From: Psychroserpens sp041224425
GTDB taxonomy: Bacteria > Bacteroidota > Bacteroidia > Flavobacteriales > Flavobacteriaceae
Direction of reading: 5' to 3'
Assembly: GCF_041224425.1 (NCBI RefSeq)
Contig: NZ_JBGFGL010000071.1
Coordinates: 304,045-368,044, forward strand
DNA: 64,000 nucleotides
The notes under the pieces are model-generated. The model searched no databases, had not been told where the DNA came from, and was given only the letters and a program-made list of their open reading frames with translations. The translations under genes were made by a program, and so were the position numbers. Shown in pieces: positions 60,540-64,000 of this stretch; position 1 is the first letter of the stretch, and each line of letters begins with the position of its first letter.

Positions 60540-60547
60540 CAAAGATA
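60540..60547 (-). promoter_or_regulatory. folE promoter, -7 box TATCTTTG
   Basis: Minus-strand TATCTTTG is a full match 85 nt before the folE start, giving a leader of about 80 nt. Confidence 0.5.
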
Positions 60548-60698
60548 AGCAATTAAAAAAAGTTTATATAAAGGTAGGAGTTTTTTAACCTCAAATGTTA
60601 TAGTTATGTGAATATTGGTTGAGAAATGCTATTGGTCGTTAACAGTTAATTAATAGAATTTTTCTTAAATTTCACACCTTTTAATCTCGAGAAACGTT

Positions 60699-61175
60699 AT
60701 GAAATCAAAATCCCTTATGCCCTTGGCATTCATTGTGAGTCTTTTAGCGATAAATCTTTCTTTTGCTCAGACGAACCAAAATCAAAAACCTCTTAAGCAT
60801 GTAGTTTTTAATGATAATGTTAAAGCACCACTTTCTGAAAACGAACTTCAATTTATCAATGAAGTGTATGGAAGTCATGCAGAAGAAGATATTTTAAGCA
60901 AACCGCAGCGTTTAAAAGATGTGAAAAACATTTTACGAAATCGAGTTGAAATTATACATGCTCCTGGAAAGGACTTATCGAGTTTTTCCAATCTTTCTTC
61001 AGTCCCTCTTTTTAATGTATATAATAAATCTTTAACTAGAGATACGTTTTTGAATCCAAGTACCTTTAATCCATTAAAGTACCAATTTAACTTTCATTCT
61101 AGAGCAGGTAACAAAACATATAGATTTGATAATTCTCCATACTTGATCGTTATTAAATCTCAAAACCCTCAATAA
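60699..61175 (+). CDS. small exported protein paired with a giant surface protein
   Basis: The 158-residue protein has a signal peptide (to NLSFAQ) and a polar domain without a motif that I recognise (HAEEDILSKPQRLKDVKNIL, FHSRAGNKTYRFDNSPYLIVI). It lies 11 nt upstream of the giant repeat adhesin and should be co-transcribed. A helper or surface-partner role is a guess from gene order; I recall similar small genes next to large flavobacterial gliding-motility-type proteins. Confidence 0.75.
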   Translation: MKSKSLMPLAFIVSLLAINLSFAQTNQNQKPLKHVVFNDNVKAPLSENELQFINEVYGSHAEEDILSKPQRLKDVKNILRNRVEIIHAPGKDLSSFSNLSSVPLFNVYNKSLTRDTFLNPSTFNPLKYQFNFHSRAGNKTYRFDNSPYLIVIKSQNPQ

Positions 61176-61186
61176 TCATAGTTGTT

Positions 61187-64000
61187 ATGAAAAAATTAAT
61201 TACTCTCTTATTTTTTATATTTTCAGTTGTTTCATACGGTCAGGATATCTTAATGCAAGATGGAAATTTCAGTCAATGTACCGATGGGTTTTTTGATTCA
61301 GGCGGTGAGTTTGGAACATATTCTGATAATGAGAATTATACGTTAACCATTTGTCCTCCAGATGTTGGAGATGCAATTCAGTTAACGTTTACCGCTTTTA
61401 GTACACAGCTAAATTTAGATGTCTTAACCATTTATGATGGTCCAGATAATACAGCTCCTTCATTTGGGTCATTCTCGGGAGGAAATAATCCAGGTGTTAT
61501 CGAGGCTACAAGTCCTTCGGGCTGTTTAACCATTGAATTTGTTTCAAATGGTTCTGGAACAACTACGGGTTGGGCAGCCGACATAGCGTGTTTAACACCT
61601 TGTCAAACCATCGTTGCCAATGTCGACAGTACCTCTCCTGCTTTAGATGTAAACAATATTATTGTAGCAGATGTAGATGAAGTCATTACGTTTAATGGTA
61701 GTGGTACTTTTTCTGTTGATGGAACAGGAGCTACTTACTTATGGGATTTTGGAGATGGTAATACAGCAACTGGCGCTACGGTTAACCATCAATATACAAC
61801 CGCTGGTTTATATAGTGTTACATTAACTATTACTGATACTAATCCGGCAGGATGTTCAAGCACCAATAATATTAATGTGACGGCTCAAATAGGAGCTTCT
61901 GGACCAGGAAATCCTTTTGTTGAAGCTGGTGAAAATATTGTGATTGATTGCGCTGATGATTGTACCGATATTACTGCAGAATTCTTAGATATTGGGGAGA
62001 CAAATACTTATACAGTTACACAAATTCCATTTGTGCCGCCATTTTCGTTTAGTGGTCTATCTAATTCCCTAAACCCTAATGCAGACGACCGTTGGTCAGA
62101 TGTTGAAAGTTTACCTTTTGATTTCTGCTTTTTTGCTAACATTGAAACACAATTCCAAGTGGGCTCCAATGGAGTGATTCGTTTTGATGTAGATGCTGGT
62201 GATACTGGAAATGGATGGAGTTTTGATGAAAGTTTACCTAATAATACAAATGATACTTTAGGAGAAGCAAATATTTTGACACCAACTCATGATATAGATC
62301 CAACGCAAAGTTCAACAGAAGAAATTGCTTGGGAAATTATTGGTACAGCTCCAAATAGAGTATTAGCTGTGTCATTCTTTGAAGTGCCAATGTATTCTTC
62401 AGCATGTAATAGTTTGCTCGCTACACATATGGCTGTATTTTATGAAACAACTAACGTAATTGATATATATATAAAAGATAAACCGTTATGTACTGGTTGG
62501 AATAGTGGAAATGCCGCAGTAGGAATACAAAACGATGCAGGAACAACGGCATTTGTGCCTCCTGGAAGAAATACAGGTCAATGGACAACTACTGATGAAG
62601 CTTGGAGATTTACACCTGCAGGTCCTAGTATCATTGATTTTGCTTGGTTAGATAGTTCTGGAGCTGTAATTGGAACAACACCAACATTAACTGTGTGTCC
62701 TACAACTACAACAACCTATACTGCTCAAGTTACTTATACAAACTGTAATGGAGATGAGGTAATTGTTACAGATGACGTTACGGTGAGTAAAGATGTGCCT
62801 TTTACAGTTGATTTAGGTCCAGATCAAGAACATTGTGAGGGTGATGCTGATGTTGTTTTAGATGCTGATATTGGATCTACAACAGCAACATACCAATGGT
62901 TTGAAGATGGAATTTTGATGACTGGTGAGACCAATGCTACACTAACAGTATCCTCTCCAAATTCAGCAACTTACCTTGTTGAGGTTACTGATGAAAGTTG
63001 TACACTTACTGAAGAGGTTGACATTACTTTTTTCCCAAACCCACAAATTAATCCTATTTCAGATTACATACTTTGTGATGATGCTGTTTTAGATGATTTA
63101 ACGGAGTTTGATTTATCAGTTAAGGATGCTGAAGTTATAGGTGTTCAAACAGATGTAACGATATCTTATCATGGAAGTCAAGATGATGCTGATAACGATG
63201 TAAATCCGTTACCAAATTTATTTACAAATACTGTAAATCCTCAAACCATATTTGTTAGGATTGAAAATGATAACAACACTAACTGCTATGTGACGACTAC
63301 ATTTGATGTAATTGTTTCGTCTGGAATAACGTTAACCCAGCCTGACGATTTAGTGCTTTGCGACGATATATCTGGAGATGGTGCAGAATCTTTTGATTTG
63401 AATTCACAAGTAGCAACCATACTTAATGGTCAGACTGACGTTACACTATCTTTTCATGAAACTCAAGCCGATGCTGACACGAACAGCAACGCGTTGACGA
63501 GTCCTTATACCAATACCTCGAACCCACAAACGATTTTTGTTAGGGTTGAAAATGATTTTAATACATTGTGTTTTGAAACGATTTCTTTTGATTTAATTGT
63601 TAATTCTGGTCCTAGTGTTGTTGTACCTACTCCTTTATCTGTATGCGATGATGATACTGATGGATTTATGATTTTTACCTTAGAAGATGCAAATGCTGAA
63701 GTAATCAATGGTCAAGCTAATGTTGTTGTTTCATACTATGAAACTCTTGCTGATGCGAATTCTCAATCAAATGAAATTTTCTCTCCTTACACGAACATCG
63801 TTCCGAATTTACAAACTGTAATTGTAAGATTAGATGATACTTCTAACGGATGTTTTAGTACCACGACATTAGATTTGGAGGTTATAGTCAACCCGATAGC
63901 GAACGCTGTTTCACCTTTGGAGGTCTGCGACGACGACTCTGACGGATTATCGGTCTTTGACCTTACGCTGCGCGACCTTGAGGCCGTAGGCGTTCAGACG
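61187..64000 (+). CDS. giant repeat-containing surface protein, likely T9SS cargo, 3' end outside the window
   Basis: The frame is open from ATG 61187 to the window edge (938 codons, no stop). In order: signal peptide (residues 1-19, ending SYGQ), a CUB-like domain (about 20-137, with DVLTIYDGPDN), a PKD domain (about 145-232, with LWDFGDGNTATG), a beta-rich domain (about 275-475), an Ig-like segment (about 540-615), then repeats of about 95 residues that each start with a Cys-Asp-Asp motif (C630, C725, C820, C914) and contain NPQTIFVRxENDxN. This build matches flavobacterial proteins that end in a T9SS type B/gliding-motility C-terminal domain, but that end is not visible. The last 100 bases use a distinctly GC-rich codon set. 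Confidence 0.85.
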   Translation, partial: MKKLITLLFFIFSVVSYGQDILMQDGNFSQCTDGFFDSGGEFGTYSDNENYTLTICPPDVGDAIQLTFTAFSTQLNLDVLTIYDGPDNTAPSFGSFSGGNNPGVIEATSPSGCLTIEFVSNGSGTTTGWAADIACLTPCQTIVANVDSTSPALDVNNIIVADVDEVITFNGSGTFSVDGTGATYLWDFGDGNTATGATVNHQYTTAGLYSVTLTITDTNPAGCSSTNNINVTAQIGASGPGNPFVEAGENIVIDCADDCTDITAEFLDIGETNTYTVTQIPFVPPFSFSGLSNSLNPNADDRWSDVESLPFDFCFFANIETQFQVGSNGVIRFDVDAGDTGNGWSFDESLPNNTNDTLGEANILTPTHDIDPTQSSTEEIAWEIIGTAPNRVLAVSFFEVPMYSSACNSLLATHMAVFYETTNVIDIYIKDKPLCTGWNSGNAAVGIQNDAGTTAFVPPGRNTGQWTTTDEAWRFTPAGPSIIDFAWLDSSGAVIGTTPTLTVCPTTTTTYTAQVTYTNCNGDEVIVTDDVTVSKDVPFTVDLGPDQEHCEGDADVVLDADIGSTTATYQWFEDGILMTGETNATLTVSSPNSATYLVEVTDESCTLTEEVDITFFPNPQINPISDYILCDDAVLDDLTEFDLSVKDAEVIGVQTDVTISYHGSQDDADNDVNPLPNLFTNTVNPQTIFVRIENDNNTNCYVTTTFDVIVSSGITLTQPDDLVLCDDISGDGAESFDLNSQVATILNGQTDVTLSFHETQADADTNSNALTSPYTNTSNPQTIFVRVENDFNTLCFETISFDLIVNSGPSVVVPTPLSVCDDDTDGFMIFTLEDANAEVINGQANVVVSYYETLADANSQSNEIFSPYTNIVPNLQTVIVRLDDTSNGCFSTTTLDLEVIVNPIANAVSPLEVCDDDSDGLSVFDLTLRDLEAVGVQT

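Noticed and set aside
62990..64000. Tandem repeats as a CRISPR or DNA repeat array
   Set aside because: The repetition is at protein level (about 95-residue modules) with divergent DNA, within one open frame.

Overview
The window is AT-rich chromosomal DNA from a bacterium of the phylum Bacteroidota, most likely family Flavobacteriaceae. The signs are four proteins that carry or resemble type IX secretion (T9SS) cargo, a fused 989-residue SecDF, an anti-sigma FecR/ECF sigma/TonB-receptor signalling set with an STN domain, acidic residues after the lipoprotein cysteine (a Bacteroidota surface-lipoprotein export signal), and many upstream regions with the Bacteroidota -7 promoter box TAnnTTTG. 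I cannot name the genus. Coding density is high. I see no tRNA, rRNA, CRISPR array, insertion sequence, phage or integrase.

Layout. 1-7500: end of carA, then eno, a leucine-rich-repeat T9SS protein, an outer-membrane barrel protein, gltA and a guanidino-group hydrolase. 7500-16800 (minus strand): rsfS-ftsH, then a run that starts with an LUD protein and continues cdsA-psd-acyl-CoA-binding protein, an M28 peptidase, an old-yellow-enzyme oxidoreductase, a VOC protein, a SIR2-like protein and a lipoprotein esterase. 16886-26750: birA, pyrE, a NUDIX hydrolase, an M14 lipoprotein peptidase, a CtlX-type hydrolase, a CpcT/CpeT-like lipoprotein, a TPR histidine kinase, a lone GH53 galactanase. 26850-36160: argS, the sigma/FecR/TonB set, ffh-folD-YwaF. 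36170-43000: small enzymes, rluF, a HerA-like ATPase, queE, a YCF48-type T9SS protein. 43160-56450: asnB, an HTH-DUF4870/CPBP/CPBP module, gyrB, surface proteins, mdh, secDF. 56515-60454 (minus): folE-cysS-yidD-lgt-DUF192. 60699-64000: a small exported protein followed by a giant repeat adhesin that runs off the end of the window and is likely T9SS cargo.

Themes. Most genes are housekeeping: glycolysis and TCA cycle (eno, gltA, mdh), phospholipid synthesis, protein export and lipoprotein maturation (ffh, secDF, yidD, lgt), translation (argS, cysS, rsfS, rluF), folate and queuosine. The less ordinary signals are in the regulatory DNA. Several genes have a TAnnTTTG box only 4-6 nt before the start codon, which predicts leaderless mRNAs; in two of them the box grows directly out of the T-tract of the preceding terminator. 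Four housekeeping genes share the longer element ATTTCGTAnnTTT. The gyrB and folE leaders both hold a terminator-like hairpin between promoter and gene. The last 100 bases, inside the giant adhesin repeat, switch to a GC-rich codon style unlike the rest of the gene.
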